Shown one piece after another: positions 17,182-27,722 of a stretch of 64,000 nt of DNA. Every line of letters begins with the position of its first letter. Position 1 is the stretch's first letter. The stretch is from Streptomyces sp. LUP30 (lineage in GTDB: Bacteria > Actinomycetota > Actinomycetes > Streptomycetales > Streptomycetaceae). The stretch lies in assembly GCF_001746365.1 (NCBI RefSeq), contig NZ_MJAJ01000012.1, positions 92,375 through 156,374 of the forward strand, read 5' to 3'. The notes below the pieces were generated by a model. The model was not told where the DNA came from and did no database searches. It was given only the letters and a program-made list of their open reading frames with translations. The position numbers were made by a program, and so were the translations under genes.

Positions 17182-17780
17182 GGGTACAACCGGTATCAGG
17201 GGCTCCTCCATACCTACAAGAAACGTGTGCTGCGCCACAGTTGTTCAACGGGTGCCGCAAATTCGTGTTCTGCCGTTCTTTATTGACGCCGTAACGGACA
17301 TTGCGGACGCGGGTGATCAAGCCTGTGATCATGGGCTTTCGTCGTTACGCCCGGATTGCCCGCCGCCTACCATCGGTCACGACCGTTGGCCAAGCCCGCT
17401 TCTTAAGCGGCCCTCACGGGTGTGGCGGAGGTCACGGAACGGTTACCGGAGCGGAGGCGTCCCGCGCATGCGGTGCCATTCGTTCCGCTCGTGAACGCGT
17501 GCACGCGTCCACACCGTGAGTCGGGGCTCCCTCTGATGTGTGAACGCGGGTCACTACCAGGACGCCGCGTCCAGCTCCAATTTGCATGCAAGGGAACCCT
17601 CTTGATATTGAGACGCCCCCTGTCGCCTGCGATGACGAGCGAAAATGTCACTTCTTGTGATCACTCTGACGCTTCGCGTATGAAGATCACTGCTGATACG
17701 ACTTCATGATCCTTCGTCAGGTGGTGGAGATCACAAAGCTTGTGTAATACCCCGTGTCGCAGATCACAGAGCGGCGGGCA
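17182..17780. other. Divergent intergenic region with recurring GATCAC motifs
   Basis: The region between the hydrolase and the nuo promoter is AT-richer than its surroundings. The hexamer GATCAC occurs at 17659, 17685, 17729 and 17762, the first inside the palindrome GTGATCAC. An imperfect CACAA-AGC-TTGTG dyad lies at 17732-17744, and two further GTGATCA copies lie near 17311-17325. No coding region is supported here. Confidence 0.45.
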
Positions 17781-17786
17781 TAGGAT
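17781..17786 (+). promoter_or_regulatory. -10 element of the nuo operon promoter
   Basis: TAGGAT fits the streptomycete -10 consensus TAGRRT and would start transcription near 17793, about 130 bases before nuoA. The matching -35 is weak (CGCAGA-like, 17 bp upstream). The start would be just upstream of the Rex-type site. Confidence 0.4.
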
Positions 17787-17801
17787 GCGAGGCAGTTGGG
17801 C

Positions 17802-17819
17802 TTGTGACCTGCTTCACAT
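17802..17819. promoter_or_regulatory. Rex operator in front of nuoA
   Basis: TTGTGACCTGCTTCACAT matches the Rex operator consensus TTGTGAA-N4-TTCACAA at 12 of the 14 fixed positions, with the two half-sites correctly spaced. Rex is the NADH/NAD+-sensing repressor known to control nuo in Streptomyces coelicolor. The site lies about 10-27 bases after the predicted start of transcription, where bound protein would block transcription when NADH is low. Confidence 0.8.
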
Positions 17820-17924
17820 GTTCGCGATCTTCGTCAGGACGGGCGGAGTGGGCGGCGCGGTGGGGCGGCATCGAGTCCGACGCCATCGCCAGCAGTCAGT
17901 GCCGACTGAGAGGAGCGAGGAGCG

Positions 17925-18284
17925 GTGAACGCTTATGCGCCCATCCTCGTACTGGGAGCCCTCGGAGCAGGCTTTGCGATCTTCTCCGTGGTCATGGCCA
18001 CGCTGATCGGGCCGAAGCGCTACAACCGCGCCAAGCTCGAGGCCTATGAGTGCGGAATCGAGCCGACCCCCACGCCGGCCGGCGGCGGGCGCTTCCCGAT
18101 CAAGTACTACCTGACGGCGATGCTCTTCATCGTCTTCGACATCGAGATCGTCTTCCTCTACCCCTGGGCCGTCACCTTCGACGCCCTGGGTGTCTTCGGG
18201 CTCGTGGAGATGCTGCTCTTCGTGCTCACCGTCTTCGTGGCGTACGCGTACGTATGGCGGCGCGGCGGCCTGGAATGGGACTGA
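17925..18284 (+). CDS. nuoA: NADH-quinone oxidoreductase subunit A
   Basis: 119 residues with three transmembrane helices, the normal size for this proton-module subunit. Conserved acidic and loop residues are in [11 protein letters not shown] and [12 protein letters not shown], which lie near the quinone-tunnel entrance in known complexes. The GTG at 17925 follows a strong GAGGAGCGAGGAG Shine-Dalgarno. It opens the 14-gene operon, and the 14-base gap to nuoB is the widest among the peripheral-arm genes. Expression should follow the Rex-type site upstream. Confidence 0.95.
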   Translation: MNAYAPILVLGALGAGFAIFSVVMATLIGPKRYNRAKLEAYECGIEPTPTPAGGGRFPIKYYLTAMLFIVFDIEIVFLYPWAVTFDALGVFGLVEMLLFVLTVFVAYAYVWRRGGLEWD

Positions 18285-18298
18285 GGGGCCTTTAAGTC

Positions 18299-18853
18299 AT
18301 GGGACTCGAAGAAAAACTGCCGAGCGGCTTCCTGCTGACCACCGTCGAGCAGGCCGCGGGCTGGGTGCGCAAGGCGTCCGTCTTCCCCGCCACCTTCGGC
18401 CTCGCCTGCTGCGCCATCGAGATGATGACCACCGGCGCGGGCCGCTACGACCTGGCCCGCTTCGGCATGGAGGTCTTCCGCGGTTCGCCCCGCCAGGCGG
18501 ACCTGATGATCGTGGCAGGCCGGGTGAGCCAGAAGATGGCGCCGGTGCTGCGGCAGGTCTACGACCAGATGCCGAACCCCAAGTGGGTCATCTCCATGGG
18601 CGTGTGCGCCTCCTCCGGCGGCATGTTCAACAACTACGCGATCGTCCAGGGCGTCGATCACATCGTCCCCGTCGACATCTATCTCCCGGGCTGCCCGCCG
18701 CGCCCCGAGATGCTGATGGACGCGATCCTCAAGCTCCACCAGAAGATCCAGAACACCAAGCTGGGCGTGAACGCCGAGGAGGCGGCCCGCGAGGCGGAGG
18801 AAGCGGCGCTCAAGGCCCTGCCCATGATCGAGATGAAGGGGCTGCTGCGGTGA
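18299..18853 (+). CDS. nuoB: NADH-quinone oxidoreductase subunit B (N2 cluster)
   Basis: 184 residues. It carries the terminal [4Fe-4S] cluster N2 next to the quinone site; the ligands are the tandem Cys37-Cys38 (GLACCAIEM), Cys103 (GVCASSGG) and Cys132 (PGCPPRPE). The C-terminal 30 residues are an Ala/Glu-rich helix. Its stop overlaps the start of nuoC by GTGA, so the two are translationally coupled. Many streptomycetes have a second nuoB-like gene elsewhere, but this one belongs to the full operon. Confidence 0.96.
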   Translation: MGLEEKLPSGFLLTTVEQAAGWVRKASVFPATFGLACCAIEMMTTGAGRYDLARFGMEVFRGSPRQADLMIVAGRVSQKMAPVLRQVYDQMPNPKWVISMGVCASSGGMFNNYAIVQGVDHIVPVDIYLPGCPPRPEMLMDAILKLHQKIQNTKLGVNAEEAAREAEEAALKALPMIEMKGLLR

Positions 18854-19614
18854 GCGACGCGAACGGCACCCACGGCGCGAACGGCTCCTCGAACGGGGTG
18901 AACCCCGAGAAGGACCTCTCCGCCTCCAACCTCCCCGGCCAGCGCGGCCAGGGCGGGGAGGAGGTCCGCGTCCAGCGCGGCATGTTCGGCGCCGACAACG
19001 GCGGAGACACCTCCGGCTACGGCGGCCTGGTCCGCTCGGTCCGGCTTCCCGGCGCCACGAACCGCCCCTACGGCGGCTGGTTCGACGAGGTCGCCGACGA
19101 ACTCGAGGGCGCGCTGGAGGAGCAGGGCCTGCTCCCGGAGAACGCGATCGAGAAGACGGTCGTCGACCGCGGCGAGCTCACGTTCCACGTCGAGCGCGAG
19201 CACCTGCTGCGCGTCGCCCGCACCCTGCGCGACGACCCGGCCCTGCGCTTCGAACTCTGCACCGGCGTCTCCGGCGTGCACTACCCCAACGACAAGGGGC
19301 GCGAGCTGCACGCCGTCTACCACCTGCGCTCGATCACCCACAACCGGCTGATCCGCCTGGAGGTCAGCGCCCCGGACGCCGAGCCGCACGTCCCGTCCCT
19401 GGTCTCCGTGTACCCCACGAACGACTGGCACGAGCGCGAGACCTACGACTTCTTCGGAATCGTCTTCGACGGTCACCCGGCCCTGACGCGGATCATGATG
19501 CCCGACGACTGGCCGGGCCATCCGCAGCGCAAGGACTACCCCCTCGGCGGCATCCCCGTCGAGTACAAGGGCGCCCAGATCCCGGCTCCGGACCAGCGGA
19601 GGTCGTACTCATGA
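18850..19614 (+). CDS. nuoC: NADH-quinone oxidoreductase subunit C
   Basis: 254 residues of the 30-kDa subunit family. The Complex1_30kDa core runs from [11 protein letters not shown] to the signature [16 protein letters not shown] and [15 protein letters not shown]. The N-terminal 75 residues are Gly/Asn/Ser-rich and longer than in most bacteria, and look disordered up to [16 protein letters not shown]. It packs against NuoB and NuoD in the quinone module. The GTG at 18850 overlaps the nuoB stop. The end overlaps the nuoD ATG by ATGA. Confidence 0.95.
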   Translation: MSDANGTHGANGSSNGVNPEKDLSASNLPGQRGQGGEEVRVQRGMFGADNGGDTSGYGGLVRSVRLPGATNRPYGGWFDEVADELEGALEEQGLLPENAIEKTVVDRGELTFHVEREHLLRVARTLRDDPALRFELCTGVSGVHYPNDKGRELHAVYHLRSITHNRLIRLEVSAPDAEPHVPSLVSVYPTNDWHERETYDFFGIVFDGHPALTRIMMPDDWPGHPQRKDYPLGGIPVEYKGAQIPAPDQRRSYS

Positions 19615-20987
19615 GCACTCCCAACCCGTCGCCCGGCCACCACCCCTCATCGAGTCCCTCCGGGACCACCTCCTCGATGGCGTCCGCCCGTGAGACCACC
19701 GAGGGCACGGTATACACGGTCACCGGTGGCGACTGGGACGAGGTCGTGCAGTCCGCGGCCCGCGCCGACGACGAGCGCATCGTCGTCAACATGGGCCCCC
19801 AGCACCCCTCCACCCACGGAGTGCTCCGCCTCATCCTGGAGATCGAGGGCGAGACGGTCACCGAGGCCCGCTGCGGCATCGGCTACCTCCACACCGGCAT
19901 CGAGAAGAACCTCGAGTACCGCACGTGGACCCAGGGCACCACGTTCGTGACGCGCATGGACTACCTGACGTCCTTCTTCAACGAGACCGCCTACTGTCTC
20001 GCCGTCGAGAAGCTCCTGGGCGTCGAGGACCAGATCACCGAGCGCGCCAAGATCATCCGGGTGCTCCTGATGGAGCTGAACCGGCTGTCGTCCCACCTGG
20101 TGTGCATCGCCACCGGCGGCATGGAGCTCGGCGCCACCACGATCATGATCTACGGATTCCGTGATCGTGAAATGATTCTCGACATCTACGAGCTCATCAC
20201 GGGCCTGCGGATGAACCACGCGTACATCCGCCCCGGCGGACTCGCCCAGGACCTGCCGCCCGGCGCGGTGGACCAGATCCGCGAGTTCGTGAAGAAGATG
20301 AAGAAGAACCTCCCCGAGTACGACAAGCTCGCCACCGGGAACCCCATCTTCAAGGCCCGTATGCAGGACGTCGGCTATCTCGACCTGGCCGGCTGCATGG
20401 CCCTCGGCGCCACCGGCCCGATCCTGCGCTCCACCGGCCTGCCTCACGACCTGCGCAAGACACAGCCCTACTGCGACTACGAGACGTACGAATTCGACGT
20501 CCCGACCGCGGACTCCTGCGACTCCTACGGCCGCTTCCTCATCCGCCTGGAGGAGATGCGGCAGTCGCTGCGGATCGTGGAGCAGTGCCTGGACCGGCTC
20601 CAGCCCGGCCCGGTCATGGTCGCCGACCGGAAGATCGCCTGGCCCGCTCAGCTCGCCCTGGGCCCCGACGGTCTCGGCAACTCCCTCGACCACATCAAGA
20701 AGATCATGGGCACCTCCATGGAGGCCCTGATCCACCACTTCAAGCTGGTCACCGAGGGCTTCCGCGTGCCGCCGGGACAGGCGTACGCGGCGGTCGAGTC
20801 GCCCAAGGGCGAACTGGGGGTGCACGCCGTCTCCGACGGAGGCACCCGCCCCTACCGGGTCCACTTCCGGGACCCGTCCTTCACCAACCTGCAGGCCATG
20901 GCGGCGATGTGCGAGGGCGGCCAGGTCGCCGACGTCATCGTCGCCGTCGCGTCCATCGACCCCGTGATGGGAGGCGTCGACCGGTGA
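19611..20987 (+). CDS. nuoD: NADH-quinone oxidoreductase subunit D (quinone-binding, 49 kDa)
   Basis: 458 residues related to the large subunit of [NiFe] hydrogenases but without its nickel cysteines. The [14 protein letters not shown] loop and the C-terminal [10 protein letters not shown] and [13 protein letters not shown] are diagnostic. The His of the HPSTHG loop contacts quinone in known structures. The first 45 residues are Ser/Pro/Thr-rich and variable, so the internal ATG at 19677 ([10 protein letters not shown]) is a possible alternative start. The ATGA overlap with nuoC favours 19611. Confidence 0.95.
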   Translation: MSTPNPSPGHHPSSSPSGTTSSMASARETTEGTVYTVTGGDWDEVVQSAARADDERIVVNMGPQHPSTHGVLRLILEIEGETVTEARCGIGYLHTGIEKNLEYRTWTQGTTFVTRMDYLTSFFNETAYCLAVEKLLGVEDQITERAKIIRVLLMELNRLSSHLVCIATGGMELGATTIMIYGFRDREMILDIYELITGLRMNHAYIRPGGLAQDLPPGAVDQIREFVKKMKKNLPEYDKLATGNPIFKARMQDVGYLDLAGCMALGATGPILRSTGLPHDLRKTQPYCDYETYEFDVPTADSCDSYGRFLIRLEEMRQSLRIVEQCLDRLQPGPVMVADRKIAWPAQLALGPDGLGNSLDHIKKIMGTSMEALIHHFKLVTEGFRVPPGQAYAAVESPKGELGVHAVSDGGTRPYRVHFRDPSFTNLQAMAAMCEGGQVADVIVAVASIDPVMGGVDR

Positions 20988-21871
20988 CCACCTCTTCTTC
21001 CGAGCGGGGCGTCAGCCTGGGCATGCCCGAGCTGCCCGCACCCGCCTACCCGGACGACGTCCGAGCCCGACTGGAGGCGGACGCGCGCGAGATCATCGCC
21101 CGCTACCCCGATTCCCGGTCCGCGCTCCTGCCGTTGCTGCACCTCGTGCAGTCGGAGGAGGGGCACGTCACGCGCACCGGGATGCGGTTCTGCGCGGACG
21201 TGCTGGACCTGACGACGGCCGAGGTCACGGCGGTCGCCACCTTCTACACCATGTACCGCCGCCGCCCCAGCGGCGACTACCAGGTAGGGGTGTGCACCAA
21301 CACGCTGTGCGCGGTGATGGGCGGGGACGCGATCTTCGAGGGGCTCCAGGAGTACCTGGGTGTCGGCAACGGTGAGACCACCGACGACGGGAAGATCACT
21401 CTGGAGCACATCGAGTGCAACGCGGCCTGCGACTTCGCGCCGGTCGTGATGGTCAACTGGGAGTTCTTCGACAACCAGACCGTGCAGAGCGCGAAGCGCC
21501 TGGTCGACGACCTGCGGACCGGAGGCACCGTCTCACCCACGCGAGGTGCGCCGCTGTGCACGTTCAAGGAGACGGCCCGGATCCTGGCGGGCTTCCCCGA
21601 CGAGCGGGAGGGTGCCGTCGAGGCGAGCGGCGGAGCGGGACCGGCGTCGCTGGTGGGTCTTCGCCTGGCAAGGGGAGAGACCGCACCCGCGCGCGTGGTC
21701 CATCCACGCGACGGCGGGCCGCACGACCAGCCGCAGGGCAAGGCCCCGAGCGACGCGACACCGCACGACCCGTCGCCCGGCGAGCACCTGAGTTCGCATG
21801 ACGCGCCGCAGGACACGTCGGCCTCCGACCCGGCCCACCCGGCAGGGCCTACCGCCGAGGAGGGGGAGTGA
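20984..21871 (+). CDS. nuoE: NADH-quinone oxidoreductase subunit E with a long disordered tail
   Basis: 295 residues. The first 185 are a normal NuoE: a helical N-terminal region ([15 protein letters not shown]) and a thioredoxin-like domain. The four [2Fe-2S] ligands are in GVCTNTLC and [11 protein letters not shown]. This cluster (N1a) sits beside the FMN of NuoF. The last 100 or so residues are His/Asp/Pro/Glu/Ser-rich with no predicted fold, unlike the 160-190-residue norm. The GTG at 20984 overlaps the nuoD stop. A strong AGGAGGGGGAG Shine-Dalgarno for nuoF is embedded in its last codons. Confidence 0.94.
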   Translation: MTTSSSERGVSLGMPELPAPAYPDDVRARLEADAREIIARYPDSRSALLPLLHLVQSEEGHVTRTGMRFCADVLDLTTAEVTAVATFYTMYRRRPSGDYQVGVCTNTLCAVMGGDAIFEGLQEYLGVGNGETTDDGKITLEHIECNAACDFAPVVMVNWEFFDNQTVQSAKRLVDDLRTGGTVSPTRGAPLCTFKETARILAGFPDEREGAVEASGGAGPASLVGLRLARGETAPARVVHPRDGGPHDQPQGKAPSDATPHDPSPGEHLSSHDAPQDTSASDPAHPAGPTAEEGE

Positions 21872-23220
21872 TGACCTTGGCACCCGAGCTGAAAGGCAGC
21901 AGCCCCGAGAAGCTGCTCGCACCCGTGTTGTCGGCCTTCTGGGACGAGGACAAGTCCTGGAGCCTCGACGTCTACCGGAGGCACGAAGGGTACGAGGGCC
22001 TTCGCAAGGCGCTCGCCATGTCGCCGGACGACCTGATCGCCTACGTCAAGGACTCCGGTCTGCGAGGGCGGGGCGGCGCGGGATTCCCCACCGGAATGAA
22101 ATGGCAGTTCATTCCCCAGGGGGATGGAAAGCCGCACTATCTAGTTGTCAACGCCGACGAATCGGAGCCCGGGACCTGCAAGGACATCCCGCTCCTCTTC
22201 GCGAACCCGCACAGCCTCATCGAGGGCATGGTGATCGCGTGTTATGCCATCAGGTCGTCTCATGCCTTCATCTATCTACGGGGTGAAGTCGTCCCTGTTC
22301 TGCGGCGGCTGCACGAGGCCGTGCGCGAGGCCCGTGCGGCGGGCTACCTCGGCGAGAACATCCTGGGCAGTGGACTCGACCTCGAAATCACCGTGCACGC
22401 CGGCGCCGGCGCGTACATCTGCGGTGAGGAGACCGCACTGCTCGACTCGCTCGAAGGCCGCCGTGGTCAACCGCGGCTTCGTCCCCCCTTTCCTGCGGTC
22501 GCGGGCCTCTATGCGTGCCCGACTGTGGTGAATAACGTCGAGTCGATCGCGTCAGTTCCCGCGATCCTGAAAAACGGCAAGGAATGGTTCAGGTCGATGG
22601 GAAGCGAGAAGTCCCCGGGCTTCACGCTCTACTCCCTCAGCGGCCATGTCGCCAGCCCCGGCCAGTACGAGGCGCCGCTCGGCATCACGCTGCGCCAGCT
22701 CCTGGAGATGAGCGGCGGAATGCGACCCGGGCACCGGCTCAAGTTCTGGACGCCGGGCGGGTCCTCGACGCCGATGTTCACCGACGAGCACCTCGACGTC
22801 CCTCTTGACTACGAAGGAGTGGGCGCCGCGGGTTCCATGCTCGGCACGAAAGCCCTGCAGTGCTTCGACGAGACGACGTGCGTCGTGCGGGCCGTGACCC
22901 GCTGGACCGAGTTCTACGCCCACGAGTCCTGCGGCAAGTGCACCCCGTGCCGCGAAGGCACCTACTGGCTCGTGCAGTTGCTGCGGGACATCGAAGCCGG
23001 CAAGGGGGTCCTCTCCGACCTCGACAAGCTCAACGACATCGCCGACAACATCAACGGCAAGTCCTTCTGCGCCCTCGGCGACGGCGCCGCCTCGCCGATC
23101 TTCTCCTCGCTGAAGTACTTCCGCGAGGAGTACGAGGAGCACATCACGGGCCGGGGCTGCCCCTTCGACCCGGCCAAGTCGACGGTCTGGGCGGACAAGC
23201 ACACGGAGGTGAACGCATGA
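21871..23220 (+). CDS. nuoF: NADH-quinone oxidoreductase subunit F (NADH/FMN site)
   Basis: 449 residues; the 51-kDa subunit that binds NADH and FMN and carries [4Fe-4S] cluster N3. The nucleotide-binding loop is [30 protein letters not shown] is the second NADH contact, and [11 protein letters not shown] holds three N3 cysteines, with a fourth downstream in SFCALGD. The ATG at 21871 has ideal Shine-Dalgarno spacing; the GTG immediately upstream (21868) would overlap nuoE by GTGA and is equally possible. Codons between about 22080 and 22590 use many A/T third bases, including CTA twice, unlike the rest of the operon. Confidence 0.95.
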   Translation: MTLAPELKGSSPEKLLAPVLSAFWDEDKSWSLDVYRRHEGYEGLRKALAMSPDDLIAYVKDSGLRGRGGAGFPTGMKWQFIPQGDGKPHYLVVNADESEPGTCKDIPLLFANPHSLIEGMVIACYAIRSSHAFIYLRGEVVPVLRRLHEAVREARAAGYLGENILGSGLDLEITVHAGAGAYICGEETALLDSLEGRRGQPRLRPPFPAVAGLYACPTVVNNVESIASVPAILKNGKEWFRSMGSEKSPGFTLYSLSGHVASPGQYEAPLGITLRQLLEMSGGMRPGHRLKFWTPGGSSTPMFTDEHLDVPLDYEGVGAAGSMLGTKALQCFDETTCVVRAVTRWTEFYAHESCGKCTPCREGTYWLVQLLRDIEAGKGVLSDLDKLNDIADNINGKSFCALGDGAASPIFSSLKYFREEYEEHITGRGCPFDPAKSTVWADKHTEVNA

Positions 23221-25721
23221 CGGTGACCACCAGCGCTCCCTCCGGAGGCGGCGAGGCGGCGGTCCCGCCGGAAGATCTCGTCACGCTGAGCATCGACGGC
23301 GCCGAGATCAGCGTGCCCAAGGGCACTCTGGTCATCCGGGCCGCCGAGCAGCTCGGCATCGAGATCCCCCGCTTCTGCGACCATCCCCTCCTCGATCCGG
23401 CCGGCGCCTGCCGGCAGTGCATCGTCGAGGTCGAGGGCCAGCGCAAGCCCATGGCATCCTGCACCATCACCTGCACCGACGGCATGGTGGTGAAGACCCA
23501 CCTCACCTCGCCCGCGGCCGAGAAGGCGCAGCACGGCGTGATGGAGCTGCTCCTCATCAACCACCCGCTGGACTGTCCGGTCTGCGACAAGGGCGGCGAG
23601 TGCCCCCTGCAGAACCAGGCCATGTCGCACGGTCAGGCCGAGTCCCGGTTCGAGGGCCGCAAGCGTACGTACGAAAAGCCCGTCCCGATCTCCACGCAGG
23701 TGCTGCTCGACCGCGAGCGGTGCGTGCTGTGCGCCCGCTGCACCAGGTTCTCCAACCAGGTGGCGGGCGACCCGATGATCGAGCTGATCGAGCGGGGCGC
23801 GCTCCAGCAGGTCGGCACCGGCGAGGGCGACCCCTTCGAGTCGTACTTCTCCGGCAACACCATCCAGATCTGCCCGGTCGGCGCGCTGACCTCGGCGGCC
23901 TACCGGTTCCGCTCCCGGCCCTTCGACCTGGTCTCCTCGCCGTCGGTCTGCGAGCACTGCTCCGGCGGCTGCGCCACACGCACCGACCACCGGCGCGGCA
24001 AGGTCATGCGGCGCCTGGCCGCCAACGACCCCGAGGTCAACGAGGAGTGGATCTGCGACAAGGGGCGGTTCGCCTTCCGGTACGCGCAACAGCGGGACCG
24101 GCTGGAGACGCCACGGGTGCGCAACGCCGAGGGAGACCTCGTGCCGGCTTCCTGGCCGGAGGCGTTGCAGATCGCGGCCCAGGGGTTGCTGGCCTCGCGC
24201 GGCAGGACCGGCGTCCTGACCGGCGGTCGGCTCACCATCGAGGACGCCTACGCGTACAGCAAGTTCGCGCGCGTGGCGCTCGACACCAACGACGTCGACT
24301 TCCGCGCGCGGGTGCACAGCAGTGAGGAGGCCGACTTCCTGGCCGCCCACGTCGCCGGCCGCGGTCGTGACCTCGACGGCGGGGGCGTCACGTACACCCT
24401 CCTGGAGAAGGCGCCGACGGTTCTGCTGGCGGGGTTCGAGTCGGAGGAGGAGGCGCCCGGCGTCTTCCTGCGGTTGCGCAAGGCCTGGCGCAAGCACGGG
24501 CAGCGGGTGTTCTCGCTGGGCACCCACGCCACCCGGGGCCTCGAGAAGGCGGGCGGCACGCTGCTGCCGGCGGCTCCGGGCACCGAGACGGAGTGGCTGG
24601 ACGCGCTCGCGAGCGGTGTCGGCCTGCAGGACGCGGGCGGCACGGCCGCCGAGGCGCTGCGGGCCCCGGGCGCGGTGATCGTCGTCGGAGAGCGGCTCGC
24701 CGGGGTTGCCGGTGCCCTCACCGCCGCGGTGCGGGCCGCCGCGGCGACGGGCGCCCGGCTGGTGTGGATTCCGCGCCGGGCGGGGGAGCGGGGCGCGATC
24801 GAGGCGGGCGCACTGCCCTCCCTCCTGCCGGGCGGCCGTCCGGCCACCGACCCCCGCGCGCGGGACGAGGTCGCCGCGGCCTGGGGCCTGGCCGAACTCC
24901 CGCACCGTTACGGCCGTGACACCGGGCAGATCATCGAGGCCGCGGTGTCCGGCGAACTCCAGGCGCTGCTCGTCGCCGGCGTCGAGGTCGCGGACCTGCC
25001 CGACCCGGCACGCGCGCGTGCGGCGCTGGCCGAGGCCGGCTTCGTGGTGTCGCTGGAGCTGAGGCCCGGCGAGGTCACCGAGCACGCCGACGTCGTGCTG
25101 CCGGTGGCCGCGGTCGCCGAGAAGGCCGGCGCGTTCCTCAACTGGGAGGGCAGGGTGCGCTTCTTCGAGGCCGCGCTGAAGCCCGACCAGATGACCCGCC
25201 GTGGGGCGCCGGCCGACGCGCGTGTGCTGCAGATGCTCGCGGACGCCATGGACGTCCATCTCGGACTGCCGGATCTGCGCACCGCGCGCGCGGAGCTCGA
25301 CCGGCTCGGAGCCTGGGACGGCCCGCGGGCCGCCGCCCCCGTGGAGACGGCCGCTCAGCTGCCGCGACCCGCGGCCGGGGAGGCGGTGCTCGCAGGGCAC
25401 CGCCTGCTGCTCGACCAGGGCGTCCTGCAGCAGGGTGACGAGGCGCTCGCCGGGACCCGGCACGCCGCACGCGCGCGTGTGTCGGCCGCCACGGCCGCCG
25501 AGGCGGGCGTCAAGGACGGCGACCTGCTCGCCGTCACCGGTCCCGCCGGGGTGGTCGAACTGCCGCTGCAGATCACCGAGATGCCCGACCGGGTCGTCTG
25601 GCTGCCGCTGAACTCCATCGGCAGGGGTGTCGCATCCGATGCCGGGGCCACGCCCGGTTCCCTCGTCCGCATCGGCCCGGCGACGCTCGCCGCCGACGCC
25701 CCCAAGGAGGTGGAGGCATGA
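23217..25721 (+). CDS. nuoG: NADH-quinone oxidoreductase subunit G
   Basis: 834 residues; the 75-kDa subunit with several iron-sulfur clusters. In order: the [2Fe-2S] ferredoxin-like domain ([17 protein letters not shown]), the His-Cys cluster region ([14 protein letters not shown]), the N4 region ([17 protein letters not shown] and ICPVGALT), then CEHCSGGC and WICDKGRF, which resemble the extra N7-type cluster. A molybdopterin-oxidoreductase-like domain lacking its cofactor site fills the C-terminal half, and its Ala-rich sequence is less conserved. ATGA overlaps occur at both ends, with nuoF and with nuoH. Confidence 0.95.
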   Translation: MTVTTSAPSGGGEAAVPPEDLVTLSIDGAEISVPKGTLVIRAAEQLGIEIPRFCDHPLLDPAGACRQCIVEVEGQRKPMASCTITCTDGMVVKTHLTSPAAEKAQHGVMELLLINHPLDCPVCDKGGECPLQNQAMSHGQAESRFEGRKRTYEKPVPISTQVLLDRERCVLCARCTRFSNQVAGDPMIELIERGALQQVGTGEGDPFESYFSGNTIQICPVGALTSAAYRFRSRPFDLVSSPSVCEHCSGGCATRTDHRRGKVMRRLAANDPEVNEEWICDKGRFAFRYAQQRDRLETPRVRNAEGDLVPASWPEALQIAAQGLLASRGRTGVLTGGRLTIEDAYAYSKFARVALDTNDVDFRARVHSSEEADFLAAHVAGRGRDLDGGGVTYTLLEKAPTVLLAGFESEEEAPGVFLRLRKAWRKHGQRVFSLGTHATRGLEKAGGTLLPAAPGTETEWLDALASGVGLQDAGGTAAEALRAPGAVIVVGERLAGVAGALTAAVRAAAATGARLVWIPRRAGERGAIEAGALPSLLPGGRPATDPRARDEVAAAWGLAELPHRYGRDTGQIIEAAVSGELQALLVAGVEVADLPDPARARAALAEAGFVVSLELRPGEVTEHADVVLPVAAVAEKAGAFLNWEGRVRFFEAALKPDQMTRRGAPADARVLQMLADAMDVHLGLPDLRTARAELDRLGAWDGPRAAAPVETAAQLPRPAAGEAVLAGHRLLLDQGVLQQGDEALAGTRHAARARVSAATAAEAGVKDGDLLAVTGPAGVVELPLQITEMPDRVVWLPLNSIGRGVASDAGATPGSLVRIGPATLAADAPKEVEA

Positions 25722-27079
25722 GCCCGTACCTCGCCGCTGAAGACCTCTCGATGTTCGGCCGCGACCCCTGGTGGCTGGTCGTCGTCAAGGCGGTGTTCTG
25801 CTTCGCCTTCCTGATGATCACCGTGCTGTTCTCCATCGTGTGGGAACGCAAGGTCGTCGCCTGGATGCAGTTGCGCATCGGCCCCAACCGGCACGGCCCC
25901 TGGGGCATGCTGCAGTCGCTCGCCGACGGCATCAAGCTGATGCTGAAGGAAGACCTGATCGTCAAACGCGCGGACAAGGTGGTGTACGTCCTCGCGCCGA
26001 TCGTCGCGGCCATCCCGGCCTTCATGGCGATCGCCGTGATCCCCTTCGGGCCGGCCGGCAACGAGATCTCGATCTTCGGCCGGCGCACCACGATGCAGCT
26101 CACCGACCTGCCGATCGCGATGCTCTACATCCTCGCGGTCGCCTCGGTCGGCATCTACGGCATCGTCCTGGCGGGGTGGAGCTCCGGCTCCACGTACCCG
26201 CTGCTGGGCGGTCTGCGGTCGTGCGCGCAGATGATCTCCTACGAGATCGCCATGGGCGCCGCGTTCGCCTCGGTGTTCCTCTACTCGGGGTCGATGTCGA
26301 CGTCGACGATCGTCGAGCAGCAGCACGACCGCTGGTACATCCTCCTGTTGCCGGTCTCCTTCATCCTGTACATCGTCACGATGGTCGGCGAGACCAACCG
26401 CGCTCCGTTCGACATGCCGGAGTCCGAGGGCGACCTGGTCGGCGGCTTCAACACCGAGTACTCGTCGATCAAGTTCGCGATGTTCATGCTCGCCGAGTAC
26501 GTGAACATGGTGACGGTCTCCGCCGTGTCGACCACGCTCTTCCTCGGCGGCTGGCGGGCTCCCTGGCCGATCAGCGCCTTCTGGGAGGGCGCGAACCACG
26601 GCTGGTGGCCGATGCTCTGGTTCGTCGTCAAGGTGCAGCTGCTGTTGTTCTTCTTCATCTGGCTGCGCGGCACGCTTCCCCGCGTCCGCTACGACCAGCT
26701 GATGAAGCTCGGCTGGAAGGTCCTGATCCCCGTCTCGGTGACGTGGCTGATGCTCGTCGCGACCGTGCGGACGCTGCGCAACGAGAACTACGACTTCGCC
26801 GACATCTTCCTCTACGTCGGCGGCGGCGTCCTGGTCCTGCTGTTGCTCTCCTTCGTCGTGGACATGTTCCGCAACGGCGGGAAGAGCGCGCAGGAGCCGG
26901 CCGAGCCGGTCGGCTTCGACCCCATGGCGGGCGGGTTCCCCGTCCCGCCGCTGCCGGGACAGGAGCTCCCCCCGGTGCCCAGGCGCAGTCCGCGCCGGGA
27001 GCGGGAGCTCATTGTCAGTGGCGGGGTGGACACTGTGAGTGACGGATCGCGACAGGGAAAGGAGGCGTCCGATGGCTGA
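25718..27079 (+). CDS. nuoH: NADH-quinone oxidoreductase subunit H
   Basis: 453 residues with eight or nine transmembrane helices; it joins the membrane and peripheral arms and lines the quinone tunnel. Conserved segments include [19 protein letters not shown] near the N-terminus, [18 protein letters not shown] and the acidic loop [23 protein letters not shown]. The family is usually 320-350 residues; the extra 90 at the C-terminus are Pro/Gly/Arg-rich and soluble. The end overlaps nuoI by 8 bases, and the nuoI Shine-Dalgarno lies inside nuoH. Confidence 0.95.
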   Translation: MSPYLAAEDLSMFGRDPWWLVVVKAVFCFAFLMITVLFSIVWERKVVAWMQLRIGPNRHGPWGMLQSLADGIKLMLKEDLIVKRADKVVYVLAPIVAAIPAFMAIAVIPFGPAGNEISIFGRRTTMQLTDLPIAMLYILAVASVGIYGIVLAGWSSGSTYPLLGGLRSCAQMISYEIAMGAAFASVFLYSGSMSTSTIVEQQHDRWYILLLPVSFILYIVTMVGETNRAPFDMPESEGDLVGGFNTEYSSIKFAMFMLAEYVNMVTVSAVSTTLFLGGWRAPWPISAFWEGANHGWWPMLWFVVKVQLLLFFFIWLRGTLPRVRYDQLMKLGWKVLIPVSVTWLMLVATVRTLRNENYDFADIFLYVGGGVLVLLLLSFVVDMFRNGGKSAQEPAEPVGFDPMAGGFPVPPLPGQELPPVPRRSPRRERELIVSGGVDTVSDGSRQGKEASDG

Positions 27080-27722
27080 GGAGCCCAAGGAGGCCGGGCA
27101 GACGACGCCTGGTTTCCAGAACCCGGTGGCCGGCTTCGGCGTGACCTTCAAGGCCATGTTCAAGAAGCGGCTGACCGAGCAGTACCCGGAGCAGGAGAAG
27201 ACCACGGCTCCCCGGTTCCACGGGCGGCACCAGCTCAACCGCCATCCGGACGGTCTGGAGAAGTGCGTCGGCTGTGAGCTGTGCGCCTGGGCCTGCCCCG
27301 CCGACGCCATCTACGTGGAGGGCGCCGACAACACCGACGAGGAGCGTTACTCGCCGGGTGAGCGGTACGGGCGCGTCTATCAGATCAACTACGCCCGGTG
27401 CATTCTGTGCGGCCTGTGCATCGAGGCTTGTCCCACGCGCGCGTTGACGATGACGAACGAGTTCGAACTCGCCGACTCCAGCCGCGCCAACCTGATCTAC
27501 ACCAAGGAGCAACTGCTCGCGGGCCTGGACGACGGCATGGTGGACTCCCCCCACGCCATCTACCCCGGCACGGACGAACAGGACTACTACCGGGGCCTGG
27601 TGACGGAGGCCGCGCCCGGCACGGAGCGCCAGGTGGCCGTCTCCAAGGGCGAGGTCCCGCAGGAAGCCGACTCCACCTTCGGTCCGGACGAGCCGGCCTC
27701 GGAGGAGGTGATCCGCCGATGA
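27072..27722 (+). CDS. nuoI: NADH-quinone oxidoreductase subunit I (two [4Fe-4S])
   Basis: 216 residues. Two ferredoxin motifs, [12 protein letters not shown] and [12 protein letters not shown], hold clusters N6a and N6b, which pass electrons from NuoG to Nuo[18 protein letters not shown] is the typical lead-in. The ATG at 27072 is chosen over an in-frame start at 27039 because a perfect AAAGGAGG lies 7 bases upstream. The final 40 residues are an acidic tail. The stop overlaps the nuoJ ATG. Confidence 0.95.
   Translation: MAEEPKEAGQTTPGFQNPVAGFGVTFKAMFKKRLTEQYPEQEKTTAPRFHGRHQLNRHPDGLEKCVGCELCAWACPADAIYVEGADNTDEERYSPGERYGRVYQINYARCILCGLCIEACPTRALTMTNEFELADSSRANLIYTKEQLLAGLDDGMVDSPHAIYPGTDEQDYYRGLVTEAAPGTERQVAVSKGEVPQEADSTFGPDEPASEEVIRR

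Noticed and set aside
17182..17600. A c-di-AMP riboswitch in front of the NlpC/P60 gene
   Set aside because: Such genes often have one, so I looked for the GGGGGAACC and CAGCTAAC-type blocks on the minus strand; they are absent.
17802..17819. A CRP-type site instead of a Rex site
   Set aside because: GTGAC-N6-CAC loosely fits a CRP consensus, but the match to the Rex dyad over both half-sites is much better and nuo is a known Rex target.
22962..25463. An 833-codon open frame on the minus strand across nuoF and nuoG
   Set aside because: It is the mirror of strongly coding plus-strand genes with high third-position GC, and its translation has no recognisable domain. The same applies to long opposite-strand frames over the kinase, glycosyltransferase, nuoL, nuoM, nuoN and recQ genes.
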